The notes under the pieces were generated by a model. That model made no database searches, was not told the DNA's origin, and worked only from the letters and a program-made list of their open reading frames with translations. From NCBI GenBank assembly GCA_003569145.1, contig BGOH01000004.1, forward strand, positions 101,721-165,720: a DNA stretch of 64,000 nt, given 5' to 3'. Source of the DNA: Clavibacter sp. (lineage in GTDB: Bacteria > Actinomycetota > Actinomycetes > Nanopelagicales > Nanopelagicaceae). A program made the position numbers and the translations under genes. Shown here in pieces: positions 1-8,283 of the stretch (the stretch's first letter is position 1; every line of letters begins with the position of its first letter).

Positions 1-89
1 ATGGTTTTCGCGCTCGTATGGCAACTCGTGGTGGACGCGCAGTTCTCTCTGCCCGTCGCGCTAAGGGTCGCGCTCGTATATCCGCCTAA
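1..89 (+). CDS. rpmH: Ribosomal protein bL34, 3' part
   Basis: This is the C-terminal part of the small basic 50S protein bL34. The reading frame starts at base 3 and gives 28 Arg/Gly/Ala-rich residues ending in GRARISA before TAA at 87-89, the usual bL34 tail. The 5' end lies outside the window. bL34 is normally about 45 residues, so roughly the first third is missing. It is followed after 15 bases by rnpA, the usual bacterial pairing. In most bacteria dnaA and oriC lie just upstream of rpmH, so the window probably begins close to the replication origin; that part is inference. Confidence 0.95.
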   Translation, partial: GFRARMATRGGRAVLSARRAKGRARISA

Positions 90-104
90 GCTGTAATAAC
101 CGGC

Positions 105-437
105 GTGCTAGCAGCCATTAATCGCCTAACTTCTCGCGAAGACTTCGCGCGAGTTACTCGTTCTCCAATTCGTTCAACAACAAAGAGCCTTGTTGGTTAT
201 TTAAGTAAAGAACCAAATCTCTTATCTCCAAAAATTGGTTTTGTTGTTTCAAGAGCGATCGGTGGCTCAGTAATTCGCCATAGAGTTACAAGGCAGCTAA
301 GACATGCTTCAAAAAGCAGTCTTCATATTCTTCCCCCACAATCCATGGTGGTAATTAGAGCAACCAAACCTGAGCAGAATGTTCATAATGAGATTCCAAG
401 ATTATTTACCGCGTTAAATGAAAAGGCGGGAAGATGA
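105..437 (+). CDS. rnpA: Ribonuclease P protein component
   Basis: RnpA is the protein subunit of RNase P, which trims the 5' leader of precursor tRNAs together with the catalytic RNA. The 110-residue length fits the family. The conserved basic helix (RNR-type motif) appears as SVIRHRVTRQLRH near residues 56-68, preceded by a conserved GFVVSRAIGG strand. The GTG start at 105 gives the expected N-terminus, with a Leu-rich opening and then a TSREDFARV segment. The gene sits between rpmH and yidD, overlapping yidD by four bases (ATGA), so the two are translationally coupled. The RNase P RNA gene itself is not in this window. Confidence 0.95.
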   Translation: MLAAINRLTSREDFARVTRSPIRSTTKSLVGYLSKEPNLLSPKIGFVVSRAIGGSVIRHRVTRQLRHASKSSLHILPPQSMVVIRATKPEQNVHNEIPRLFTALNEKAGR

Positions 438-724
438 TCAATAAATTACTGGACTTACTTATGCTTCCATTTATTTTAATAATTAAAATTTGGCAGAAAT
501 TTATAGCTCCAGGACTTGCGCCAAGGTGTAAGTATTATCCTTCTTGCTCTCAATACACATTTGAATCAATAAAAAACTTTCACATTTTTGGTCTAGCACT
601 TGGCGTATGGAGAGTTATTAGATGTAACCCACTAAGCCACGGCGGGGTGGATTACCCACCAAAAACGCTGAAAATTGGCCCTTTTTTACTATCAAATAAA
701 GAGACAGAAAGCATGGTGAGCTAA
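434..724 (+). CDS. yidD: Membrane protein insertion efficiency factor YidD
   Basis: YidD is a small membrane-associated protein that helps YidC insert inner-membrane proteins. The 96-residue product has the family signature: an N-terminal hydrophobic/amphipathic segment (residues about 5-22), then a Cys-containing motif PRCKYYPSCSQY and the C-terminal block RCNPLSHGGVDYPP. It overlaps rnpA by four bases and abuts yidC with no gap, as in other bacteria. Its function is assigned from family knowledge; the identity is clear from sequence. Confidence 0.95.
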   Translation: MINKLLDLLMLPFILIIKIWQKFIAPGLAPRCKYYPSCSQYTFESIKNFHIFGLALGVWRVIRCNPLSHGGVDYPPKTLKIGPFLLSNKETESMVS

Positions 725-1638
725 ATGGGCATTTTAGATCCGCTTTATTGGGTTGTTTCTGGGGTTATGGTGGCAATCCATAGCGCATTGTCGCCGGTAT
801 TTGGTGGAGCAAGTGGAGTCACATGGACTCTCTCTATTATGGGACTTGTAGTTCTAATTAGAATTATTTTAATTCCCCTCTTTGTAAAACAAATCAAATC
901 TCAACGAGCTCTTACTGCCCTAGCCCCTGAGATGAAGAAGATTCAACAGAAATATAAAGATGATCGCCAGAAGCAATCAGAAGAGTTAATGAAGTTATAT
1001 AAGACCCATAAGACAAATCCAATGGCTTCATGCTTTCCAATTCTTGCCCAAGCCCCAATATTCTTTGCGCTCTTTACAGTGCTTAATGGAATTGGAAAGA
1101 ACCCACCACAAGCTCGTGGGTTTTAACTAGCGAAATTGCAGCTCAGATGGCAAAAGCGGAATTCTTTGGCGCTCCGATCTCACAGACATTTCTTGGCTCA
1201 TCTAATACAACAGTAAAGATAGTGACAGTATTTCTAATATTTCTAATGTCGTTAACAACATTTACTACTCAACGTCAGTTAATGGTTAAAGGAATGCCAA
1301 AGCTAGATTCCTCAAACAATATGATGTTGCAGCAGCAGAAAATAATGCTTTATTTATTCCCTATTATCTTTGCTGTCTCAGGAGTTAATTTTCCAATCGG
1401 AGTTTTGATTTACTGGTCCACAACAAATTTCTGGACCTGGGGTCAGCAGTTCTATGTGATTAAGAGAAATCCAACTCCAGGATCACCCGCCTGGGAGGAG
1501 CTCCAAGCAAAGAAAGCGAAAAAGTCAGGCCAGGAGCCAGAGGCTGAAAACAATGGCGGAGGAGTTGCCATAGAGGAGCCAAAACCAACAGGGCAGAGGG
1601 AACAACCAAAGAAGAAAAAGAAGAAAAGGCGCAAATAG
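725..1638 (+). CDS. yidC: Membrane protein insertase YidC (frame broken once)
   Basis: YidC/Oxa1-type insertase, which folds and inserts membrane proteins alone or with SecYEG. The N-terminal half (725-1126) carries the first core transmembrane segments, the Arg-containing hydrophilic groove ([12 protein letters not shown]) and a Lys-rich coiled loop. The C-terminal half (from about 1127) has further transmembrane segments, including the [10 protein letters not shown] element, and ends in a basic Lys/Arg tail. The halves are in different frames. Adding one base in the run GGGTTTT at 1118-1124 joins them as ...QARG-(V/F)[15 protein letters not shown]..., with no residues missing. The total length, about 304 residues, suits an actinobacterial YidC without the large periplasmic domain. 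Because YidC is essential, a sequence error is far likelier than gene loss. Confidence 0.93.
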
Positions 1639-1680
1639 CATTAAAAGCCTCAAAACGGGGCAAAATACTAAGGAGAAGAT

Positions 1681-2157
1681 ATGAGCGAAGAAAAGACTGT
1701 AGTGACAAGCCTTGAAGAAGAGGGCGATATCGCTGCTGACTACCTAGAAGGCTTACTTGATATCGCAGATCTAGATGGCGACATCGAAATTAGCGTTGAA
1801 AATGAGCGAGCAGCGCTAGTTATTGAAGGCGGCGACCTTGCCCACCTGGTGGGTGGGGATGGGGAGGTATTAGATGCTCTTCAAGAGCTCACTCGCCTAG
1901 CTGTTCAAACCGCAACAGGTGAACGCTCTCGATTAATGCTAGATATCGATGGGTTTCGAGCAGATAAAAAGAGCGCGCTTGCAAAGCTTGCTGAAGAGAC
2001 AGCAGATGAGGTTAAATCAAAGGGCAAGCCGATAAAGCTCGCCCCAATGAATGCTTTTGAGCGGAAAGTCATCCATGACACCATTCAGAAAATTGGCCTA
2101 ACTAGCGAATCTGAAGGCGAAGACCCAGATCGCTGCGTTGTGGTGATGCCAGCCTGA
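1681..2157 (+). CDS. jag: KhpB/Jag RNA-binding protein (KH-R3H)
   Basis: Jag/KhpB is a cytoplasmic RNA-binding protein with a KH domain and an R3H domain; in other bacteria it works with KhpA and affects cell elongation. The 158-residue product has an acidic N-terminus, a KH-like stretch with the loop HLVGGDGEVLDALQ (about residues 55-70), and an R3H domain with RADKKSALAKLAEE followed by KLAPMNAFERKVIH. A good ribosome binding site (aaggag) lies at 1671-1676, shortly before the ATG. It lacks the N-terminal Jag_N domain of Firmicutes, as is usual in Actinobacteria. It is followed immediately by rsmG. Confidence 0.9.
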   Translation: MSEEKTVVTSLEEEGDIAADYLEGLLDIADLDGDIEISVENERAALVIEGGDLAHLVGGDGEVLDALQELTRLAVQTATGERSRLMLDIDGFRADKKSALAKLAEETADEVKSKGKPIKLAPMNAFERKVIHDTIQKIGLTSESEGEDPDRCVVVMPA

Positions 2158-2762
2158 TTGATTCACGTGAAACTAGGGCTAAACGCTACTTTCCAGATAA
2201 GCCTGAAGAGGCCCTAGCTTTCGAAAAGCTCCTAGCGACTACCGCTATTGAGCGAGGCCTAATCGGCCCAGCCGAAGGGGAGCGGATCTGGCAACGCCAT
2301 ATTGAAAACTGCCTTCCGGTAGTAACCCTGCTTCCGATGAGCGGGGCAAAGGTGGCAGATATTGGCTCGGGCGCTGGCCTACCTGGAATTGTGGTCGCTC
2401 TAGCTCGCCCTGAGCTCAAAGTGAGCCTAATTGAACCCCTTCAAAGAAGGGTTGAATTTCTATATGAAGTAATAGAGGCCCTAAAACTAGAAAACGTCGA
2501 GGTTATTAGAGCTAAGGCCGAATCAGTAAAAGGCAGCTATAACTTCGTTTTAGCAAGAGCGGTTGCCCCCCTTCCTCGTCTAATCGAGAGCACCTGGCAC
2601 TTAATTGCGCCAGGGGGATCTCTTCTTGCCATCAAAGGCGAGTCTGCAGCTCAAGAGATGGCCACAACTAACCTCAAAAAGTTCAAATCCCATCAATTAC
2701 ACGAGATAAATCTTGATGACTTGCCGACTGGACGCATCATTGAGGCGGTTAAGGCTGGTTAA
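2154..2762 (+). CDS. rsmG: 16S rRNA (guanine527-N7)-methyltransferase RsmG
   Basis: RsmG (GidB) methylates G527 of 16S rRNA using S-adenosylmethionine. The Rossmann motif VADIGSGAGLPGI and the family blocks ERIWQRHIEN, SLIEPLQRRVEFL and RAVAPLPRL are all present, and the length of about 200 residues is normal. No ATG, GTG or TTG exists in this frame between the in-frame stop at 2112 and Met 2337. Starting at 2337 would delete about 60 conserved residues, including the WQRHIEN block. The true start is therefore a rare codon (CTG 2154 or ATT 2157, both overlapping the jag stop), or an indel hides a normal start; 2154 is a best guess. A parS-like site lies inside the first codons. Confidence 0.88.
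   Translation: MIDSRETRAKRYFPDKPEEALAFEKLLATTAIERGLIGPAEGERIWQRHIENCLPVVTLLPMSGAKVADIGSGAGLPGIVVALARPELKVSLIEPLQRRVEFLYEVIEALKLENVEVIRAKAESVKGSYNFVLARAVAPLPRLIESTWHLIAPGGSLLAIKGESAAQEMATTNLKKFKSHQLHEINLDDLPTGRIIEAVKAG
2159..2174. other. parS-like ParB binding site 1
   Basis: The 16-mer TGATTCACGTGAAACT matches the widely conserved bacterial parS palindrome (TGTTTCACGTGAAACA) at 14 of 16 positions and keeps the invariant TTCACGTGAA core. It lies in the first codons of rsmG and encodes DSRET in that frame. parS sites are the loading points of the CTP-dependent ParB clamp and usually cluster near oriC. Matching parA and parB genes lie within 2.5 kb. Confidence 0.85.
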
Positions 2763-2771
2763 CTAGGTCGC

Positions 2772-3674
2772 GTGAGTGATTCACGTGAAACATCGGCCCC
2801 TAGGCAGGTAATTGGAACCAAGCGCTTCCGAGAGCCTATGGCTAAACCGATAACTACTCGGATCTTTACCGTTGCCAACCAAAAAGGCGGGGTCGGCAAA
2901 ACCACCTCCGCCGTTAATGTGGCGGCAGCCCTGGCCATGGGGGGCTTAAAAACCTTAATTATTGACCTAGATCCGCAAGGAAATGCCAGCACCGCTTTTG
3001 GGATTTCAAGGGATGAAGTTAATGGAATGTATGAAGTAATTATTAAAGATCTACCAATGCAATCTGCAGCGCTAAAAATTCCAGGCTATCCAAACCTTGA
3101 AGTTATTCCTGCAACACAATCTCTTGCAAATGCCGAAGTGGAATTAGTTCCAATGGTTGCAAGAGAGATGAGATTAAAAAAATCTTTAAATAATTATTTA
3201 CTCGATGCAGCAAATAAAGGCGAGCGATTTGATTATGTAATTATTGATTGTCCACCAAGTTTAGGCTTATTAACAATTAATGCTTTAGTTGCTGCGCAAG
3301 AACTATTAATTCCAATTCAATGCGAGTACTACTCACTAGAGGGCTTAACGTTATTGCTTCACACAGTTTCATTAATTCAAGAACACTTGAATCCAAATAT
3401 AAAACTAACAACTATTTTACTTACCATGTTTGATGGCCGAACAAGGCTAGCTAATGATGTTGCAGCAGAAGTGAGAAAACATTACAGCGCCGAGCTAATT
3501 GACATTCCAATTCCAAGAGCAGTTCGCATCTCAGAGGCTCCCTCTTATGGTCAAACAGTGATGACTTATGACCCCGCTTCAAATGGCGCAGAGGCTTATG
3601 GCCTTGTTGCAAGAGAGATTGCAAGGCGCGGCGCACTTTCATCTAATTCAAATAGCGAGAAAGGTGTTGGTTAA
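2772..3674 (+). CDS. parA: Chromosome partitioning ATPase ParA (Soj)
   Basis: ParA is the Walker-type ATPase that moves ParB-parS complexes and so segregates the origin region. The deviant Walker A motif KGGVGKTT lies at residues 38-45, the Walker B strand is VIIDCPPSLG, and the C-terminal ParA block (ALVAAQELLIPIQCEYYSLEG, here cited by its core ELLIPIQCEYYSLEG) is intact. The total of 300 residues is typical. The GTG at 2772 gives an N-terminal extension carrying MSDSRET; an alternative ATG at 2838 would give a shorter form starting MAKPITTR. The gene overlaps parB by one base (TAATG). The second parS-like site lies within codons 2-7. Confidence 0.96.
   Translation: MSDSRETSAPRQVIGTKRFREPMAKPITTRIFTVANQKGGVGKTTSAVNVAAALAMGGLKTLIIDLDPQGNASTAFGISRDEVNGMYEVIIKDLPMQSAALKIPGYPNLEVIPATQSLANAEVELVPMVAREMRLKKSLNNYLLDAANKGERFDYVIIDCPPSLGLLTINALVAAQELLIPIQCEYYSLEGLTLLLHTVSLIQEHLNPNIKLTTILLTMFDGRTRLANDVAAEVRKHYSAELIDIPIPRAVRISEAPSYGQTVMTYDPASNGAEAYGLVAREIARRGALSSNSNSEKGVG
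2777..2792. other. parS-like ParB binding site 2
   Basis: The 16-mer TGATTCACGTGAAACA matches the parS consensus TGTTTCACGTGAAACA at 15 of 16 positions, with only T to A at position 3. It lies inside the first codons of parA, 618 bases after the first site, in the same orientation and reading phase, so it again encodes DSRET. Confidence 0.92.
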
Positions 3675-4540
3675 TGAGCAGCAAAAAAGGTGGCCTTGGA
3701 AGAAATCTTGATTCACTTATTCCAACCCCAATTAATCGTGTGGGAAGTAATGAGACAGTTGGGGAGCGAAGCGAGATTCCATTAACTTGGATCAAGCCAA
3801 ACCCAAGGCAACCAAGAACCGTCTTTGATAACGCAGCATTGGAAGAACTTGCTGCATCAATTAAAGAGATAGGAATCCTGCAACCGCCAGTTGTGCGAAA
3901 AATTGGTGATAATCAATATGAGTTAATTATGGGAGAGCGGCGCTATCGGGCGGCCAAACTTGCTGGTTTAGTAAATATTCCAGTGATCGTTCGTCAAACT
4001 AGCGATAATGAATTACTTCGCGAAGCTTTAGTTGAAAATATTCATCGCAGTAACTTAAACTCACTAGAAGAGGCTGCGGCATATAACCAGATGCTTAGTG
4101 ACTTTGGTTTCACCCATGATGAACTCGCAGAGCGACTTGGAAAATCTCGTCCGGTAATTACTAACACCTTAAGGCTTTTAAATCTGCCGCCATCAGTTCA
4201 GAAACGATTGGCAGCCGGAACTATTAGTGCAGGCCATGCCAGAGCGCTTCTTGGTCTTAACTCAGCTGATGAAATGGAGCGACTTGCAAATAAAATCGTC
4301 AGTGAGGGCTTGAGCGTTAGGGCTATCGAGGAGCTAATTGCTTTAAGTAACCCTGATCAGAAGAAATCCAAGAAGAGCAAAACAAAAATAAGCGATGGAA
4401 AGTATGCCGAGCTTGTTGAGCGTTTAGAAGATGCGCTAGATACCAGGGTCACAATTGCTGGAGGTAATACTGGTGGAAAGATTGTTATTGAATATGCAGA
4501 TGGTCAAGACTTACAGAGGATTGTGGGAGTTATTAGTTAG
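3674..4540 (+). CDS. parB: Chromosome partitioning protein ParB (Spo0J)
   Basis: ParB is the parS-binding CTPase clamp that spreads on DNA around the origin. The 288 residues include an N-terminal KKGGLGRNLDSLI segment, typical of actinobacterial ParB and involved in ParA contact in relatives. The CTP-binding motif GERRYRA is at residues 87-93, followed by the ENIHRSNLNSLEEA block. A helix-turn-helix region lies around ELAERLGKSRPVITNTLRLL, then the dimerisation C-terminus after a Lys/Ser-rich linker (residues about 230-242). It follows parA with a one-base overlap, and two parS-like sites lie just upstream. Confidence 0.96.
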   Translation: MSSKKGGLGRNLDSLIPTPINRVGSNETVGERSEIPLTWIKPNPRQPRTVFDNAALEELAASIKEIGILQPPVVRKIGDNQYELIMGERRYRAAKLAGLVNIPVIVRQTSDNELLREALVENIHRSNLNSLEEAAAYNQMLSDFGFTHDELAERLGKSRPVITNTLRLLNLPPSVQKRLAAGTISAGHARALLGLNSADEMERLANKIVSEGLSVRAIEELIALSNPDQKKSKKSKTKISDGKYAELVERLEDALDTRVTIAGGNTGGKIVIEYADGQDLQRIVGVIS

Positions 4541-5821
4541 TAATTCCGCGGCTTAACATCTCTTGCTCCACCACTTTACTCAAAGCCATAACTCCTTGAG
4601 TAATTCTTTCAGGAGTTGGGTAACAATAAGAAAGACGGAGCGACCAAGATCCAAAACCATCAGCATAAAAAGCTGTCCCTGGAACGTAGGCAACCTTTGC
4701 TGCAATTGCCTTTGGAACCATCGCTTTTGTATCTATCTCAGGTGGCAAGGTAACCCAGACATAAAAACCACCAGCAGGCTTGGTCCATGTTGCAGCCTTT
4801 GGAAAATAGGCATCGAGGGCAGAGAGCATGGCATCTCGCCTAACTTTATAAAGCGCGCAGAAAGAGGCAATTTGTTCGCGCCAAGGCTGGTTAGCTAAAT
4901 AGCTAGCGATAGCCATTTGAGAGAAGTTTGAGGGGCAGAGAATCGAGGATTCTGATGCGATAACCAGCTTTTCCTTCAAAGATTGCGGAACTAGAGCCCA
5001 GCCGATTCGAAAACCAGGACTATCGTTTTGGAGAAAGAACCGAGATAGATGACATTTTCTGAATCTTCAGCTCGCATCGCATTTGGTGATGGGCGATCAA
5101 AGCCAAGCAGGCCATAAGGATTGTCTTCAACGATAAAGATCTTTTCAGAGCGACAAATATCAAGGATTTCAGTTCTTCGATCTGCAGGCAGTAATACCCC
5201 AGCCGGATTTTGATAATTAGGAATTAAATATAGAAACTTAATTCTTCGCCCCTGATATCTCAAGGTCTTAATTGCTTGGCGAAGCGCTTCAGGAATAAGC
5301 CCGTTTTGATCCATCTCAACGTGAACCACACTTGCTTCATACTGGGCAAAAGTTCCAAGAGCTCCAACATATGAAGGCGCTTCAACTAAAACCACATCGC
5401 CTGGATCAATAAAAATCCTGGAAATTAAATCCAGTGCTTGCTGAGAACCTGTAGTAACCAAGACATCATTGGGGTTTGCTTTAATTCCTTCAAGAGCCAT
5501 CACATCACAGATCTGTTCGCGAAGATGTGGGTGTCCTTGCCCACTTCCATATTGGAGCGCCTCTTGGCCATGATCTTTAATTAACGTTTCAACAATTCCA
5601 GCCATCATATCCATCGGTATTGCGCTTAAATTTGGCATTCCTCCAGCGAGTGAAACAATTTCAGGCCGAGATGCAACTGCAAATAAAGATCTGATTTCAC
5701 TTGGCTTCATATGCGCGGCCCGGTGGGCATAACGCTCTTGCAAGTTCTCTGGTTTATGCGTTTGGAATCGCTCTAAACCATCAGATGAGGAGGAATTCAT
5801 TGGTGAAGTCTGCCATAACAA
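4533..5821 (-). CDS. PLP-dependent class I/II aminotransferase (frame broken once)
   Basis: This fold-type I aminotransferase resembles the 2-aminoadipate/MocR-type group. It transfers amino groups with pyridoxal phosphate; the substrate cannot be told from sequence. Family blocks seen are GSGQGHPHLREQI, TTGSQQALDLI, EAPSYVG, IPNYQNPAG, DNPYGLL and the PLP-lysine motif GSFSKT. The frame breaks at 5017-5018; restoring a third G there (C on the coding strand) gives GSFSKT-IVPGFRIGWALVPQSL and continues into the C-terminal domain to 4533. The corrected length is about 430 residues. The N-terminus may start at Met 5800 instead (MNSSSS). It converges with parB with an 8-base overlap, and occupies the place of Rv3916c in mycobacteria. 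Confidence 0.85.
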
Positions 5822-5841
5822 TTAGCTTGCTTGGCGCAGAT

Positions 5842-6930
5842 TTACTTTCTTATTCCAGCTTTGCGCAGATCCTCTAGGCGCAAAGTTCCAGTCTTTGCAT
5901 CTTGCTCAGCAGATAAATACATTCTTTGAATGGCGACAACTAAAGCCTCAGCTATGACATCGCGAAAACTTGGGTCTGCCAATCGTGCAGAATCTTTTGG
6001 ATTTGAGATATAGCCAATTTCTAACAAAACTGCAGGAGCCTTTGTTAACCGAAGTAGCGGCCAAGTTTTCGCGTGCGTTCTATTATTTAATAGATCAGTT
6101 CTTGCAATTAATTCTCGCTGCACAATGGTTGCAAATTTCTCACCTACTATTGAATGAATTCCATGAGTCTCACTGCCATAGAAGTATGTGGCAAGCCCAC
6201 TTGCTTTTTCATTGGGATATCGATCAAAACTCAAGGATATTAAAAGATCAGCTGATGTCTTATTGGTAAAAGCTATTCGCTCTTCTTCACTTGGTGAGGT
6301 ATTTAAACCTCTAGTAAGAAACACTGAGACACCAAGTGCAATAAGCCTTCCTTCAATTTTTTGAGCAAGATCAAAACTCAGGTTAGCAATATCTGATCTA
6401 GAGCTTGGATCTAAAACAATTACCTTATCTGCAAGGGCAGGACCACGCTTTTCTCTACTTGCTTGATCTCGCAATAGCGCTGGGGCTCCTCCAGTTACTG
6501 TGCGCAGCAAGCGCATAAGGGCAATTACTGTTGCAGGCCCACAAATTCCATCAATTTTTGCACCCACTGATTTTTGAAAATCTTTTACTGCGCTCTCACA
6601 CTGACTTCCATAAACCCCATCGACTCTACCTGGGTTAAATCCCATTTCAATTAGTCGGCTCTGAAGAGAGGCCACATCATCCCCGCGCATAGCAGGTTCA
6701 GTTAACTTAAGAGAGCGATCACCAAGTTTCCAACGCGCTTCATTAATTGCAAGCTGAGTTGTTTCATCAATTAGTCCAGTCACTGTCAGACCACGCTCTT
6801 GTTGAAAAGCGCGAACTGCTTGGCCTACCTCATCTGAGAATGTGTTGCTTGCTCTTGCTATGAAGCCAAGGCGATGCAGGGTGTTTGTAACATCGGTTAC
6901 AACATCCCCGTGATCGCCGGGCTTAATCAT
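5842..6930 (-). CDS. cwlM: CwlM-like pseudo-amidase, peptidoglycan synthesis regulator
   Basis: The protein has two tandem peptidoglycan-binding-1 domains (about residues 5-65 and 75-140) followed by an N-acetylmuramoyl-L-alanine amidase-3 fold (about 165-345). The expected zinc-binding positions are lost: the usual D-P-G-H-G-G strand reads DPSSRS (174-179), and the usual S-I-H-A-N reads SLSFD (232-236). Only the late Glu in LLEIGYISNP (E304) remains. There is no signal peptide, so it should be cytoplasmic. In mycobacteria CwlM is a non-hydrolytic amidase homologue that activates MurA when phosphorylated by PknB. The neighbours (trxA, trxB, murJ on one side, parB on the other) match that locus. 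The regulatory role is inferred by orthology. Confidence 0.85.
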   Translation of the reverse strand: MIKPGDHGDVVTDVTNTLHRLGFIARASNTFSDEVGQAVRAFQQERGLTVTGLIDETTQLAINEARWKLGDRSLKLTEPAMRGDDVASLQSRLIEMGFNPGRVDGVYGSQCESAVKDFQKSVGAKIDGICGPATVIALMRLLRTVTGGAPALLRDQASREKRGPALADKVIVLDPSSRSDIANLSFDLAQKIEGRLIALGVSVFLTRGLNTSPSEEERIAFTNKTSADLLISLSFDRYPNEKASGLATYFYGSETHGIHSIVGEKFATIVQRELIARTDLLNNRTHAKTWPLLRLTKAPAVLLEIGYISNPKDSARLADPSFRDVIAEALVVAIQRMYLSAEQDAKTGTLRLEDLRKAGIRK

Positions 6931-6936
6931 TGCTCT

Positions 6937-7260
6937 TTAGTTGATGTACTCAGAGAGCTCTTTGAGAATCATTGGCTTAGGACGAGCACCAACGATGCTC
7001 TTTACAACCTGTCCACCAACAAAAACGTTCATTGTCGGGATTGAGTTGATGCCATATTTCATAGCAATTGAGCCTTCTTCATCTGTATTGAGCTTAACAA
7101 TCTTAATTTTGCTGCCATATTCATTGGAGATCTCCTCCAAAATCGGGCCTACTGCTCGGCATGGCCCACACCACTCCGCCCAAAAATCAACTAAAACCGG
7201 GGTTGTGCTTTTTAAGACCATTGCATCAAAATTTGCTGCAGTTACTTTCTCGGTTGCCAT
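6937..7260 (-). CDS. trxA: Thioredoxin
   Basis: A standard 107-residue cytoplasmic thioredoxin that reduces protein disulfides. The active site WCGPC has cysteines at 31 and 34, and the cis-proline region (INSIPTMNVF) is intact. It lies six bases upstream of cwlM on the minus strand and 72 bases downstream of trxB, which recycles it. Confidence 0.97.
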   Translation of the reverse strand: MATEKVTAANFDAMVLKSTTPVLVDFWAEWCGPCRAVGPILEEISNEYGSKIKIVKLNTDEEGSIAMKYGINSIPTMNVFVGGQVVKSIVGARPKPMILKELSEYIN

Positions 7261-7332
7261 CTTCTTATTGCCTCTCTCTATTTGATATTAATTTACGAAC
7301 TTTAGCGCCTTCTTAAGAGTATTTCGTTTTCT

Positions 7333-8274
7333 TTAGTGCCCAGCCAAGAATCGCTCCGCATCTAATGCCGCCTGACAGCCAGAGCCAGCCGCAGTAATTG
7401 CTTGGCGATAAGTAAAGTCGACTAGATCTCCTGAGGCAAAGACCCCAGGCAAGTTGGTTCTAGTAGATCCTGAATCAACCAATACATAACCTTCAGGATT
7501 TGTCTTTACTTGACCAACAACTAATTCACTTCTTGGAAGATGGCCAATAGCAACAAATAGACCGGTGAAGTCAGAGCTGCTTTCCTCGCCAGTTAATACA
7601 TTTCTAAGTTTAAGGCCAGTAACTTTATCTTCACCTAATACATCTATTACTTCGGTATTAAATAAAAATTCTATTTTTGGGTTTGCCTTTGCGCGTTCTG
7701 CCATAATCTTTGATGCTCGAAGCTGATCCCTGCGATGAATTAAAACCACTTTCTTAGCAAATTTAGTTAAGAAATTTGCTTCCTCCATCGCTGAATCTCC
7801 GCCTCCAACAACAGCAATTACTTGTTCCTTAAAAAAGAATCCATCGCAAGTTGCGCACCAAGAAACACCTCGCCCTGATAAGCGCTTCTCATTTTTTAAA
7901 CCAATTTCTTTATATGCAGAACCCATAGCAAGAATTACAGCGCGAGCCTTAATCGTGTTTCCAGAACCATCTTTTAATACTTTTACATCTGAATCTAATT
8001 TCATTTCAGTGATGTCATCTGTAACTAATTGAGCTCCAAAGCGAGAGGCTTGTTTTCTCATCTGATCCATAAGATCAGGCCCCATAATTCCATCCTTAAA
8101 CCCTGGGAAGTTTTCTACCTCAGTGGTGTTCATTAAAGCGCCACCAGCAGTAACTGATCCCTCATAGAGAACTGGGTCTAATTGAGCGCGAGCGGCATAA
8201 ACCCCTGCCGTATATCCAGCAGGACCAGAGCCAACAATTACTAGCTCATGGACTTTCTCGTAATCAACGCTCAC
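7333..8274 (-). CDS. trxB: Thioredoxin reductase
   Basis: A flavoenzyme that passes electrons from NADPH to thioredoxin. The 313 residues contain the FAD motif GSGPAG (15-20), the redox-active CATC (140-143), the NADPH motif [11 protein letters not shown] and the C-terminal FAD block [17 protein letters not shown]. It starts nine bases after murJ ends, and trxA follows, so murJ-trxB-trxA-cwlM probably form one transcript. The sigma factor and anti-sigma genes that separate murJ and trxB in mycobacteria are absent here. Confidence 0.97.
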   Translation of the reverse strand: MSVDYEKVHELVIVGSGPAGYTAGVYAARAQLDPVLYEGSVTAGGALMNTTEVENFPGFKDGIMGPDLMDQMRKQASRFGAQLVTDDITEMKLDSDVKVLKDGSGNTIKARAVILAMGSAYKEIGLKNEKRLSGRGVSWCATCDGFFFKEQVIAVVGGGDSAMEEANFLTKFAKKVVLIHRRDQLRASKIMAERAKANPKIEFLFNTEVIDVLGEDKVTGLKLRNVLTGEESSSDFTGLFVAIGHLPRSELVVGQVKTNPEGYVLVDSGSTRTNLPGVFASGDLVDFTYRQAITAAGSGCQAALDAERFLAGH

Positions 8275-8283
8275 TAGAGCACC

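Noticed and set aside
725..1638. Programmed ribosomal frameshift in yidC
   Set aside because: The break lies in a short run without a slippery heptamer or obvious stimulatory structure, and the same kind of break occurs in many unrelated genes in this window. An error is simpler.
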